Assembly (NCBI GenBank): GCA_947259475.1
Contig: CAMYLW010000134.1
Coordinates: 1 to 6,670, forward strand
DNA length: 6,670 nt
Reading direction: 5' to 3'
Origin: Thermodesulfobacteriota bacterium
GTDB lineage: Bacteria > Desulfobacterota > Syntrophobacteria > BM002
The notes beneath the pieces are model-generated. The model searched no databases. It saw only the letters and a list, made by a program, of their open reading frames with translations, and was not told the DNA's origin. Position numbers and translations under genes: made by a program. Positions within the stretch are counted from its first letter, which is position 1; each line of letters starts with the position of its first letter. This document shows positions 1 to 5,624 of this stretch, one piece after another.

Positions 1-23
1 AAGATTATCCCTTTTCGTTTACT

Positions 24-51
24 TAAATCTGAAATCTACATTCTTCAATCT
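24..51. repeat. Degenerate 7-bp tandem repeat (unit ending AATCT/ATTCT)
   Basis: Four consecutive 7-base units are visible: TAAATCT, GAAATCT, ACATTCT and TCAATCT. All end in TCT and the register is kept for 28 bases, stopping two bases before the GTPase stop codon. The units are imperfect, so this could be low-complexity sequence, but three other gaps in the window hold tracts with the same 7-base period. No intrinsic terminator for the minus-strand gene is visible in 1-52. Confidence 0.5.
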
Positions 52-52
52 C

Positions 53-1039
53 TTAGATATGTAGTTCCACCACATCACCATCCTGTAAGGCGTAGTCGCG
101 CTGAACCATCTGACCATCAAAGACACCTTGACCCCAGACCTTGGCCAGTTTTAGTTTTTCTGCGAAGTCTTTATGAACCTTAGCGGCAAAATCTTCCACA
201 GTGCTTCCCTTTTTCAAGACAAAGGGAGAGGTAAGGTCAGCTTCTTTTCCAGGGGCTTTGGAATAAACACGAATGATTTTCAACCTCTCGACCAACGTCA
301 TCTTCAAGAGCTCCAGGTTGCGACCGTTCGTAACAGACGCAGAGCACAGTGGCCAGTCAGCATTAATCAGTTCACGGAAAATCTCAAGATTCTCGTCAGT
401 ATTCTCGTCATCGTTTTTGTTGGCCAGCACCAAAAAAGGAATGAACTTCAAGAGTCCCTGTTCAGCGTATCTGTCCTGTAAATGGCGTGGTATTATGCGG
501 TGCTCTTCCAGTAAGCTGATCGTCTCTTCCAGTTGTTGCACCGGATCGGTCTGTAGATCCACAACCAGCAGGATGAAATCAGAGCGGCGGATTAAATCCA
601 GCAATTCCGGCTCCACATAGTCCCGGTTGAGCGGTGGAGTATCCACCAGTTGAATCTGCATGTTTTCCACCGGCATCATCCCGGGGGTTGGCTTCCAGGT
701 GGTGAGGGGGAAATTAGCCACCTCTGGGTTGGCGTTTGTCAGGGCTGCCACCAGGGCAGATTTGCCCACATTGGCAGGACCAACCACCGCCACCTGCCCT
801 GCCCCTTCCTTGTCGATCTGGAAGACAGAATCTCGTTTGCCAAGGCTTTTCTTGCTCTGGATTGCAGTCTTCAGCTTTGAGATCCGCTTGCGAAGGCCTG
901 CCCGCAGTTTGTCCGTGCCCTTGTGCTTGGGCATAACTGTTAGCATGTCTTCAAGGTGGGCGATCTTCTCCGGAACCGTCTTGGCGGCGCGGTAGCGTTT
1001 TTCAGCTTCATAGTAATCGGGAGGGAGGTTTGCAGACAT
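53..1039 (-). CDS. TGS domain-containing GTPase of the Obg/DRG group
   Basis: This 328-residue protein is a P-loop GTPase of the TRAFAC Obg/DRG type. Visible motifs are G1 GPANVGKS (87-94), a G2 region with NFPLTT (109-114), G3 DTPP (133-136), G4 NKND (207-210) and G5 CSAS (232-235). A C-terminal TGS domain follows at about 256-328. The N-terminal part (1-70) is helical and charged and contains MPKHKGTDKL (36-45), a motif typical of DRG-like proteins, where it precedes the G domain. Family members are cytosolic, bind GTP and are linked to ribosomes or translation; the exact role of the bacterial branch is unknown. The ATG start gives the N-terminus usual for the family, although no clear Shine-Dalgarno site precedes it. 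It is transcribed away from the other genes. The G1 motif has Ala where Obg/DRG proteins usually have Pro. The family call is firm; the cellular function is not. Confidence 0.9.
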   Translation of the reverse strand: MSANLPPDYYEAEKRYRAAKTVPEKIAHLEDMLTVMPKHKGTDKLRAGLRKRISKLKTAIQSKKSLGKRDSVFQIDKEGAGQVAVVGPANVGKSALVAALTNANPEVANFPLTTWKPTPGMMPVENMQIQLVDTPPLNRDYVEPELLDLIRRSDFILLVVDLQTDPVQQLEETISLLEEHRIIPRHLQDRYAEQGLLKFIPFLVLANKNDDENTDENLEIFRELINADWPLCSASVTNGRNLELLKMTLVERLKIIRVYSKAPGKEADLTSPFVLKKGSTVEDFAAKVHKDFAEKLKLAKVWGQGVFDGQMVQRDYALQDGDVVELHI

Positions 1040-1327
1040 TTCTAACCGAGTGGCACTCTAAAGCTGTCAGGACAGTAAACAACGTTATAAATTGTTATCA
1101 GATTACGTTAGAAAACTTTACAGGGAAAGTCAACCAATGCTTGACTCCGGCAATCTACCCTTACGGTTCCAAGGGAAGATTTTTACCGGTTTGGGTCTGC
1201 AACGTTGGGGTAAACCATACCTAGACATGAGCGGTGTGCTTACGCGCCAAAATCTTTCCACCAGGCTGCGGAAAAGGTCGTTGCATCTTTTAGCCAAACT
1301 GTGGCATTTTGTCAGGTAATATGTTTA

Positions 1328-1348
1328 AGGAGCCAGGAGCCAGAATCC
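1328..1348. repeat. 7-bp tandem repeat (AGGAGCC unit)
   Basis: Two perfect AGGAGCC units are followed by a third, AGAATCC, that differs at two positions. The tract lies in the divergent gap, about 70 bases before the promoter of the zinc ribbon gene. It shares the 7-base period, but not the sequence, of the tracts at 24-51, 5419-5439 and 5533-5560. Confidence 0.55.
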
Positions 1349-1420
1349 TGCCCTTGACTCATCATTTGCTTTGGCGCCATGAGTTTTGCGCTATGCGGGA
1401 AAGCAAAGCGTTCCCTGAGG

Positions 1421-1449
1421 TTGATCACCAAAGAGAAGATGATTATGAT
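1421..1449 (+). promoter_or_regulatory. Sigma70-like promoter of the zinc ribbon gene
   Basis: A -35 box TTGATC (1421-1426) is separated by exactly 17 bases from a -10 box TATGAT (1444-1449). The boxes match the consensus at four and five of six positions. Transcription would start near 1456, giving a leader of about 25 bases before the ATG at 1482. Confidence 0.55.
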
Positions 1450-1471
1450 AGTGTTTAATAAATTCTCTATT

Positions 1472-1476
1472 GAGGG
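1472..1476 (+). promoter_or_regulatory. Ribosome binding site that fixes the zinc ribbon start
   Basis: GAGGG lies five bases before the ATG at 1482. The in-frame TTG at 1470 would place this site inside the coding region and add three residues before the conserved MPIYEY N-terminus, so the ATG is the better start. Confidence 0.7.
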
Positions 1477-1481
1477 TAACC

Positions 1482-1688
1482 ATGCCAATATATGAGTATC
1501 TCTGCTGCTGCTGTAATAAGTGTTTCGAGACCCTGGTTTTTCGTTCAGACGAGCCACCTCCTCAGTGCCCGCACTGTGGCGCTGAGAGTGTAGAACGTCT
1601 GCTTTCCTCTTTTGCCTGCACCACTTCTTCTGGGGGATCGGGCAGTGAGACTTCAGCATCTGGATGCGGTAGCACCGGCTTCTCTTGA
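1482..1688 (+). CDS. FmdB-family zinc ribbon protein
   Basis: This 68-residue protein begins MPIYEYLC, the hallmark of the FmdB/CxxC-CxxC regulatory zinc ribbon family. The four expected zinc ligands are two CxxC pairs, C8/C11 and C29/C32 (the second as CPHCG). Between them is the usual short hydrophobic and acidic stretch. After residue 45 comes a Gly/Ser-rich low-complexity tail ending in GFS, as in many family members. The first knuckle is unusual because C8 to C11 are four cysteines in a row and C14 is a further one; C46 and C62 lie in the tail. The family is named after FmdB of Methylophilus, proposed to regulate formamidase genes, but most members have no proven function. The gene has its own promoter and ribosome binding site. 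A regulatory or zinc-binding structural role can be inferred; a target cannot. Confidence 0.88.
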   Translation: MPIYEYLCCCCNKCFETLVFRSDEPPPQCPHCGAESVERLLSSFACTTSSGGSGSETSASGCGSTGFS

Positions 1689-1738
1689 GCCTCCTAATTA
1701 GGTCGGCGGTGCCGCCCCCTATTTACCTAACACCCTCC

Positions 1739-1756
1739 CTAGCCTGGATGTTTCAT
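1739..1756 (+). repeat. Left terminal inverted repeat of the MITE-like element
   Basis: Reads CTAGCCTGGATGTTTCAT. It differs from the reverse complement of 1943-1960 at only two positions, both transitions (T/C at position 7 and G/A at position 12). Confidence 0.7.
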
Positions 1757-1799
1757 GAATTGTCGTCGCGAGACCGTGGAGAAGGATGTGCCACCGGGC

Positions 1800-1821
1800 A
1801 ACCCCGCGAAACCGCGGGGTT
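1800..1821. repeat. Perfect 9-bp hairpin inside the MITE-like element
   Basis: AACCCCGCG (1800-1808) and CGCGGGGTT (1813-1821) pair perfectly around the loop AAAC. No T-run follows on either strand, so it is not a standard intrinsic terminator. A second small hairpin, CGTACT (1832-1837) with AGTACG (1843-1848), lies just downstream. Confidence 0.65.
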
Positions 1822-1860
1822 AGATCTGAGGCGTACTTGAACAGTACGTCACAAGGGGAG

Positions 1861-1883
1861 CCTGTCCTGAGTCTGTCGAAGGA
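1861..1883. repeat. Short dispersed repeat of the FDRLRTG type nested in the element
   Basis: The 23 bases starting CCTGTCCTGAG and ending TGTCGAAGGA match, from memory, a small palindromic intergenic repeat scattered in many bacterial genomes. On the minus strand it translates as FDRLRTG, a peptide often seen in spurious predicted proteins. Its CTGTCCT (1862-1868) pairs with AGGACAG at 1903-1909, enclosing a GGGCGCCC palindrome (1892-1899), so 1862-1909 may form a longer stem. Confidence 0.5.
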
Positions 1884-1927
1884 ACACCCGAGGGCGCCCG
1901 GAAGGACAGTCATATCCGCGGTCGCAG

Positions 1928-1943
1928 TCACGCCGGGGCGTGA
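1928..1943. repeat. Inverted repeat beside the right MITE end
   Basis: TCACGCC (1928-1934) and GGCGTGA (1937-1943) are perfect inverse complements around GG and abut the right terminal repeat. A direct repeat ATATCCG (1912-1918 and 1948-1954) flanks it. Confidence 0.6.
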
Positions 1944-1960
1944 TGAAATATCCGGGCTAG
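1943..1960 (-). repeat. Right terminal inverted repeat of the MITE-like element
   Basis: Read on the minus strand it is CTAGCCCGGATATTTCAT, matching 1739-1756 at 16 of 18 positions. The flanking bases on the two sides (CCTCC before, ATCCG after) are unrelated, so the repeat ends are sharp. Confidence 0.7.
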
Positions 1961-1994
1961 ATCCGTCAAAGCAACTACAAGGATTTAGATACCC

Positions 1995-3281
1995 GTGTGG
2001 TTCATAGCTGATCTCCATATTCACTCCCACTACTCGGTGGCCACCAGCAAAGCCATGGAACCCGAGAGCTTGCATCGGTGGGCGCAGCTCAAAGGGATCA
2101 CGGTAGTTGGAACAGGCGATTGCACCCATCCTGGTTGGTTGGAGGAACTCCAAGAAAAACTTCAGCCCGCGGAGTCTGGTCTGTACCAACTCAAAGCAGA
2201 TCTGGCGACATCTGTGGACGCAACAGTTCCCAATCGTTGTCGGGCGCCAGTGCGTTTTCTGCTCAGCGCTGAGGTCAGCAGTATTTACAAGAAGGACGGC
2301 CGCACCCGGAAAGTTCACAATCTCATCTTTCTGCCCGACATGGATGCTGCCCGCAGGTTACAAGCCGCCCTTGCCCGTATCGGCAACATTCAATCAGACG
2401 GCCGCCCCATTCTGGGACTGGATGCCAAGGAGTTGCTCAAAATAGTTAAAGAAACCACCGATGAGGCTGCACTTGTTCCGGCCCATGCCTGGACCCCTCA
2501 CTTTTCAGTGCTCGGGGCCAAATCGGGCTTTGACAGCCTGGAGGAATGTTTTGAGGAATTGACCCCACTGGTTCCCGCCATTGAGACCGGTCTTTCCTCT
2601 GATCCGCCCATGAACTGGAGACTTTCCTCCCTGGATGGTTTACAGCTCATATCCAACTCTGACGCTCATTCCCCTGCCAAACTCATGCGGGAAGCAAATA
2701 TATTTGATACCGATCTATCTTATGCGGCCATTATGAGAGCTATCTCTGAACCGAATAGCCCTGAATTCCTCGGCACCTTGGAGTTCTATCCCGAAGAAGG
2801 CAAATACCACTACGACGGGCACCGTCTCTGCGGCGTCCGGTTCTCCCCTGAAGACACCGGAAGGAATGATGGACGCTGTCCCAAGTGCAACCGCAAGGTA
2901 ACTGTGGGGGTTCTGCACCGGGTGGAGAAACTGGCCGACCACCCTTCCGGAAGGCGCTCACCTGGAGCACGCCCATACAAGTCCATAATTCCCTTGATAG
3001 AAATCATTGCCGAAGTGGAGCAGGTCGGGACCAACAGTAAGAGGGTAAACGGAGCTTACCTAGACCTTCTAAGCAGACTGGGAAATGAGTACCATGTGCT
3101 GGTGGAGGCAGAACTGGAAAGTATCCGCCGGTCTGGTTCAGACCTCCTGGGCGAAGCCATAAGCCGGGTGCGCTCAGGGCAAGTTGGTATCAAACCAGGC
3201 TACGACGGCGAGTTCGGCACCATTCGCCTGATTGACAGTCAAGAACGCGCACAGATCTCCGGCCAACTGGGCCTTTTTTGA
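1995..3281 (+). CDS. Endonuclease Q-family PHP-domain DNA repair nuclease
   Basis: This 428-residue protein has the layout and length of endonuclease Q (about 420 residues in Thermococcales). The PHP domain begins with DLHIHSHYS (6-14). Probable metal ligands are H8, H10, D42 and H45 (TGDCTHP), E93, H108, H164 (PAHAW) and D223/H225 (NSDAHS). A zinc-binding module follows at about 268-310: GKYHYDGHRLCGVRF, then CPKC (295-298) and the family motif VGVLHRVEKLAD. The remaining part is a helical C-terminal domain. EndoQ nicks DNA 5' of deaminated bases (uracil, hypoxanthine, xanthine) and abasic sites. GTG at 1995 must be the start: an in-frame TAG lies at 1986-1988 and later starts would lose the HxH motif. 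AAGGA (1979-1983) is a ribosome binding site with a long 11-base spacer. The last five residues, QLGLF (424-428), match the bacterial sliding-clamp motif; archaeal EndoQ binds PCNA. The helicase gene follows after 135 bp. Confidence 0.88.
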   Translation: MWFIADLHIHSHYSVATSKAMEPESLHRWAQLKGITVVGTGDCTHPGWLEELQEKLQPAESGLYQLKADLATSVDATVPNRCRAPVRFLLSAEVSSIYKKDGRTRKVHNLIFLPDMDAARRLQAALARIGNIQSDGRPILGLDAKELLKIVKETTDEAALVPAHAWTPHFSVLGAKSGFDSLEECFEELTPLVPAIETGLSSDPPMNWRLSSLDGLQLISNSDAHSPAKLMREANIFDTDLSYAAIMRAISEPNSPEFLGTLEFYPEEGKYHYDGHRLCGVRFSPEDTGRNDGRCPKCNRKVTVGVLHRVEKLADHPSGRRSPGARPYKSIIPLIEIIAEVEQVGTNSKRVNGAYLDLLSRLGNEYHVLVEAELESIRRSGSDLLGEAISRVRSGQVGIKPGYDGEFGTIRLIDSQERAQISGQLGLF

Positions 3282-3292
3282 AGCTAAAAGGC
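3271..3292 (+). other. Hairpin across the nuclease stop codon
   Basis: GCCTTTT (3271-3277) and AAAAGGC (3286-3292) form a perfect 7-bp stem with an 8-base loop containing the TGA stop. No T-run follows, so it is a poor terminator; it may mildly affect readthrough or message stability. I see no promoter with both boxes in 3282-3416, so the helicase may be read from the nuclease transcript. Confidence 0.3.
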
Positions 3293-3416
3293 AAGCAATT
3301 CTAGAAGCATCCCCTCAGCCGTTTACAGGTTACTGTTTGCCAAATGCTTTGCGCTCTTTCCTTCGCCATTTTCGCGTCCTTCGTGGATTCATCTTCCTTT
3401 AGGGAGTAGTTCAAGC

Positions 3417-5408
3417 ATGCTAGAACATCTCAACGAAGCTCAACGGTTGGCGGTTGAACACACAGAAGGGTCCCTTCTCATTCTCGCCGGTGCTGGAACC
3501 GGCAAGACCAGAGTGCTTACGCATCGAATAGCTTATCTCATTGAGAACAAAGTCGTTGAACCAAGACAGGTTATGGCGGTTACCTTTGCCCGCAAGGCCG
3601 CATTGGAAATGACTACTCGACTGGAGGCTCTGTTGTCTCAACCCTCCTGGGTCCGTGAGATCCGCATGGGTACCTTTCACTCCGTCTCTGGCTCTCTGCT
3701 CCGCGAGAGCACAGACGCAGCAGCCAAATTGGAACTCCTGTCTGAGGCTGACCAGATGAATCTTATTAAAGAGGTCCTCAAACAGCACTCCCTGTCAGGA
3801 CCTGAGTGGCAGCCCCTCGAAGTAATCCGCAAGATCTCTTTGGCCAAGGGCCGGCTCCTCTCGCCCGATGATCTGGCCATAGACAACGATAGTAAGCTCG
3901 CCAGGGTGTACCGCCTCTACCAGCACACCTTGGAAAAGGACTATCTGCTTGACTTCGACGATCTGATTAGTAGGCTCGTCTTTCGCTGGGAGGCCGAACC
4001 TGCACTACTCTCTCGCCACCAGAAGCTTTTTCGGTTTATTCTGGTAGACGAATTCCAGGATGTAAACGAGGCTCAATACCGTTGGCTTCATCTCCTAACA
4101 GCACCGCATCGCAACCTATGCGTAGTGGGGGATACGGATCAATCCATCTATGGTTTTCGCGGCTCAAATATAACTATTTTCCAACGGTTTCAAGAAGACT
4201 TCCCTGAAGCGCAGTTGATAAAACTGGAACAGAATTTCCGTTCCAGCCAACGCATTTTGGAAGCTGCCGCCGGCGTCATCTCCCACAATGCCAACCCACT
4301 CACCTGCAAGCTTTGGAGCGAGGGTGCCTCTGGTCCGCTTCTCCGACTAGGTCGGCTCGTGGACGAGAGAAAAGAGGCTCACTTTGTTGTGAGTGAAATC
4401 GAGCGACTTTTGGGGGGAAGTAGCCACTACCAGATCTATCAGTCTAAAGACACAGACTCTTTGGAAGAAAACCAATACGGCTTTGGTGATTTTGCCATAC
4501 TCTACCGCACTCACGCCCAAAGCCGCCCATTGGTGGAGGCTCTTTCCGCAGCCGGAATTCCCTTCCAGCTCATTGGAGAAAAAGCTCCTTTTGCCACCCA
4601 GGCAGCAGACTCCCTCCTTTCCTACCTCTGCTATGCCATGGACACTTCAAGCGTGAACAACCTCCAGGTCATCTTCAACCTGCCCCCACGAGGTCTAGGA
4701 GAGAAAGCGAGGCAGTGGCTCAATGGAGAGATTGACAAAGGGATCGACCCCTGGGAAGCCCTGCGGCTGGCCAGCAGAAATCTGGACCTCCCTATTAACT
4801 ACCAGGCTGCTACCGATATGCTGAGGCGAACAATTATTTCACTCCAAAACCTTATCAATAATCTGTCGCTGTCGGAGGTGCTTGAAAGAGCCTGGGAGGA
4901 AATCGGTCTGCATCACCATTTTAAAAGTGGAACATCAGCTGAAGAGAGTTTTCGGTGGCTCCGTCTGCTCGCTGCTCTCCATGGTGGTAAGCCAGCAACT
5001 GAGACCATCCCAGCTTTTCTGGACGACTTGTCCCAGTGGCGAACTGGTGACTTTTTCGATCCCCGGGCTGATGCAGTATCACTAATGACCCTACATGCGG
5101 CCAAAGGTTTGGAGTTTCCCGTGGTCTTTATCTGTGGCCTTGAGCAGGACCTCCTGCCGCTGACTCACACGAACCAAGGAAAAGAAGCCCTACAGGAGGA
5201 ACGCCGCCTCTTCTACGTGGCCATGACCAGAGCTCGTCATCTCTTGGTGCTCTCAACCACGAGCCGGAGATTTCTCTACGGAGAACGTCGCACCTGCAAG
5301 GCTTCACCTTTCATCAAGGAAATCCCGAGCCGTTGCCTCGAAGAGGTCTCGGTTCCTGCCAGCAAAAAGAAAGAACCCCCCAAGGAAAAACAACTCACCC
5401 TATTTTAA
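3417..5408 (+). CDS. uvrD: UvrD/PcrA-type superfamily 1A DNA helicase
   Basis: This 663-residue protein carries the UvrD/Rep helicase motifs in order: Q motif LNEAQ (5-9), Walker A AGAGTGKT (24-31), Ia AVTFARKAALEM (54-65), Ib GTFHS (85-89), Walker B DEFQD (211-215), III GDTDQSIYGFRG (238-249), IV LEQNFRS (270-276), V LMTLHAAKGLEFPVVF (556-571) and VI EERRLFYVAMTRAR (594-607). All catalytic residues look intact. Such enzymes move 3' to 5' on single-stranded DNA and displace nicked strands in excision and mismatch repair. It is somewhat shorter than typical PcrA/UvrD (about 720-740 residues). The C-terminal tail has a Lys/Pro-rich linker (649-658) and ends in QLTLF (659-663), a sliding-clamp motif, instead of the usual UvrD/PcrA C-terminal domain. 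AGGGAG (3401-3406) precedes the ATG by ten bases. Whether it is the main UvrD/PcrA of this genome or a dedicated partner of the EndoQ gene upstream cannot be told. Confidence 0.93.
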   Translation: MLEHLNEAQRLAVEHTEGSLLILAGAGTGKTRVLTHRIAYLIENKVVEPRQVMAVTFARKAALEMTTRLEALLSQPSWVREIRMGTFHSVSGSLLRESTDAAAKLELLSEADQMNLIKEVLKQHSLSGPEWQPLEVIRKISLAKGRLLSPDDLAIDNDSKLARVYRLYQHTLEKDYLLDFDDLISRLVFRWEAEPALLSRHQKLFRFILVDEFQDVNEAQYRWLHLLTAPHRNLCVVGDTDQSIYGFRGSNITIFQRFQEDFPEAQLIKLEQNFRSSQRILEAAAGVISHNANPLTCKLWSEGASGPLLRLGRLVDERKEAHFVVSEIERLLGGSSHYQIYQSKDTDSLEENQYGFGDFAILYRTHAQSRPLVEALSAAGIPFQLIGEKAPFATQAADSLLSYLCYAMDTSSVNNLQVIFNLPPRGLGEKARQWLNGEIDKGIDPWEALRLASRNLDLPINYQAATDMLRRTIISLQNLINNLSLSEVLERAWEEIGLHHHFKSGTSAEESFRWLRLLAALHGGKPATETIPAFLDDLSQWRTGDFFDPRADAVSLMTLHAAKGLEFPVVFICGLEQDLLPLTHTNQGKEALQEERRLFYVAMTRARHLLVLSTTSRRFLYGERRTCKASPFIKEIPSRCLEEVSVPASKKKEPPKEKQLTLF

Positions 5409-5418
5409 CGCTTTGCGT

Positions 5419-5439
5419 CATTTCTCATCTCTCATTTCA
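5419..5439. repeat. 7-bp tandem repeat (CATTTCT unit)
   Basis: Three consecutive units, CATTTCT, CATCTCT and CATTTCA, lie just after the helicase stop codon. The period is 7 bases with single-base changes between units. It is AT-rich and could be chance, but a second tract with the same period lies about 95 bases on. Confidence 0.5.
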
Positions 5440-5532
5440 TATTTATTATAGCTTTAAGGGACAGTAGTAATGACGCCATTTACTCGCCCTGCAGAATGAT
5501 AAAAGAGTAATGTGAAAGGAGAAATGTGTCTA

Positions 5533-5560
5533 CTGCCCGCTGCTTGCTGCCTGCTGCCAG
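5533..5560. repeat. 7-bp tandem repeat (CTGCCTG unit)
   Basis: Four units in perfect register, CTGCCCG, CTGCTTG, CTGCCTG and CTGCCAG, are followed by a partial unit CTG. This is the clearest of the four 7-base repeat tracts in the window. It sits in the helicase-recG gap, directly upstream of the probable recG promoter. Confidence 0.7.
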
Positions 5561-5565
5561 CTGAT

Positions 5566-5593
5566 TTGGTTGCTCTTTGCCATCCTTTATGAT
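5566..5593 (+). promoter_or_regulatory. Probable recG promoter
   Basis: TTGGTT (5566-5571) and TATGAT (5588-5593) are separated by 16 bases. The -10 box matches the consensus at five of six positions and equals the -10 of the zinc ribbon promoter; the -35 is weak. Transcription would start near 5600, about 25 bases before the recG ATG. Confidence 0.4.
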
Positions 5594-5610
5594 AACTCCA
5601 TGGACTGATT

Positions 5611-5614
5611 GGAG
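5611..5614 (+). promoter_or_regulatory. Ribosome binding site supporting the recG start at 5625
   Basis: GGAG followed by AAA lies ten bases before the ATG at 5625. The in-frame ATG at 5589 has no such site and overlaps the probable -10 box; the GTG at 5619 is only four bases from the site. Confidence 0.5.
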
Positions 5615-5624
5615 AAACGTGATT

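Larger units (their letters stand above)
1040..1481. other. Divergent intergenic region between the GTPase and zinc ribbon genes
   Basis: This 442-bp gap separates two divergent genes. I see no tRNA, no other RNA gene and no convincing coding frame in it. For the minus-strand GTPase a possible -10 box, TATAAC read on the minus strand, lies at 1084-1089 without a good -35 at the right distance. A minus-strand TTGACT at 1128-1133 has only a poor -10 (TAACGT) 17 bases downstream. A good plus-strand promoter is at 1421-1449 and a 7-bp repeat at 1328-1348. The middle part (about 1135-1325) holds nothing I can name. Confidence 0.5.
1739..1960. mobile_element. MITE-like non-autonomous element, 222 bp
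   Basis: The element is bounded by 18-bp terminal inverted repeats (1739-1756 and 1943-1960) that match at 16 of 18 positions. Similarity stops at the outer ends. A second, subterminal inverted pair, GACCGTGGA at 1772-1780 and TCCGCGGTC at 1915-1923, matches at eight of nine positions and is similarly placed from each end. The interior holds several hairpins and a short dispersed repeat but no plausible gene. Both outermost tetramers are CTAG, which could be part of the repeat or a 4-bp target duplication; some IS families, such as IS701 and parts of IS5, target YTAR/YTAG-type sites. Size, paired ends and lack of coding sequence fit a miniature inverted-repeat transposable element. The right end lies 34 bases before the nuclease GTG, so it forms most of that gene's upstream region. 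No parental transposase is in the window. Confidence 0.65.

Noticed and set aside
1158..1175. CCCTT...AAGGG hairpin followed by a T-run near 1181-1185
   Set aside because: Stem of only 5 bp with an 8-base loop, and no gene ends upstream on the plus strand.
1092..1319. Plus-strand open frame of 75 codons in the divergent gap
   Set aside because: Starts with TTG without a ribosome binding site or promoter, shows no motif and overlaps another equally poor frame at 1030-1224.
1312..1659. Minus-strand frame overlapping the zinc ribbon gene
   Set aside because: Antisense shadow of a gene with clear family motifs and its own promoter; no recognisable protein features.
1705..1716. GGCGG-TG-CCGCC inverted repeat after the zinc ribbon gene as a terminator
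   Set aside because: Loop of only two bases and no T-run follows, so it is not a convincing intrinsic terminator.
1719..2318. Minus-strand open frame of 199 codons
   Set aside because: It crosses the MITE-like element and the antisense of the nuclease gene, has no recognisable domain, and includes the FDRLRTG peptide typical of a repeat read as protein.
3347..3388. Pyrimidine- and TTCG-rich stretch before the helicase gene as a fifth repeat tract
   Set aside because: Fragments such as CTTTGCG, CCTTCGCC and CCTTCGTGG recur loosely, but no fixed period holds.
5589..5624. Earlier in-frame recG starts (ATG 5589, GTG 5619)
   Set aside because: ATG 5589 overlaps the probable -10 box and lacks a ribosome binding site; GTG 5619 is too near the GGAG. 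They cannot be fully excluded.
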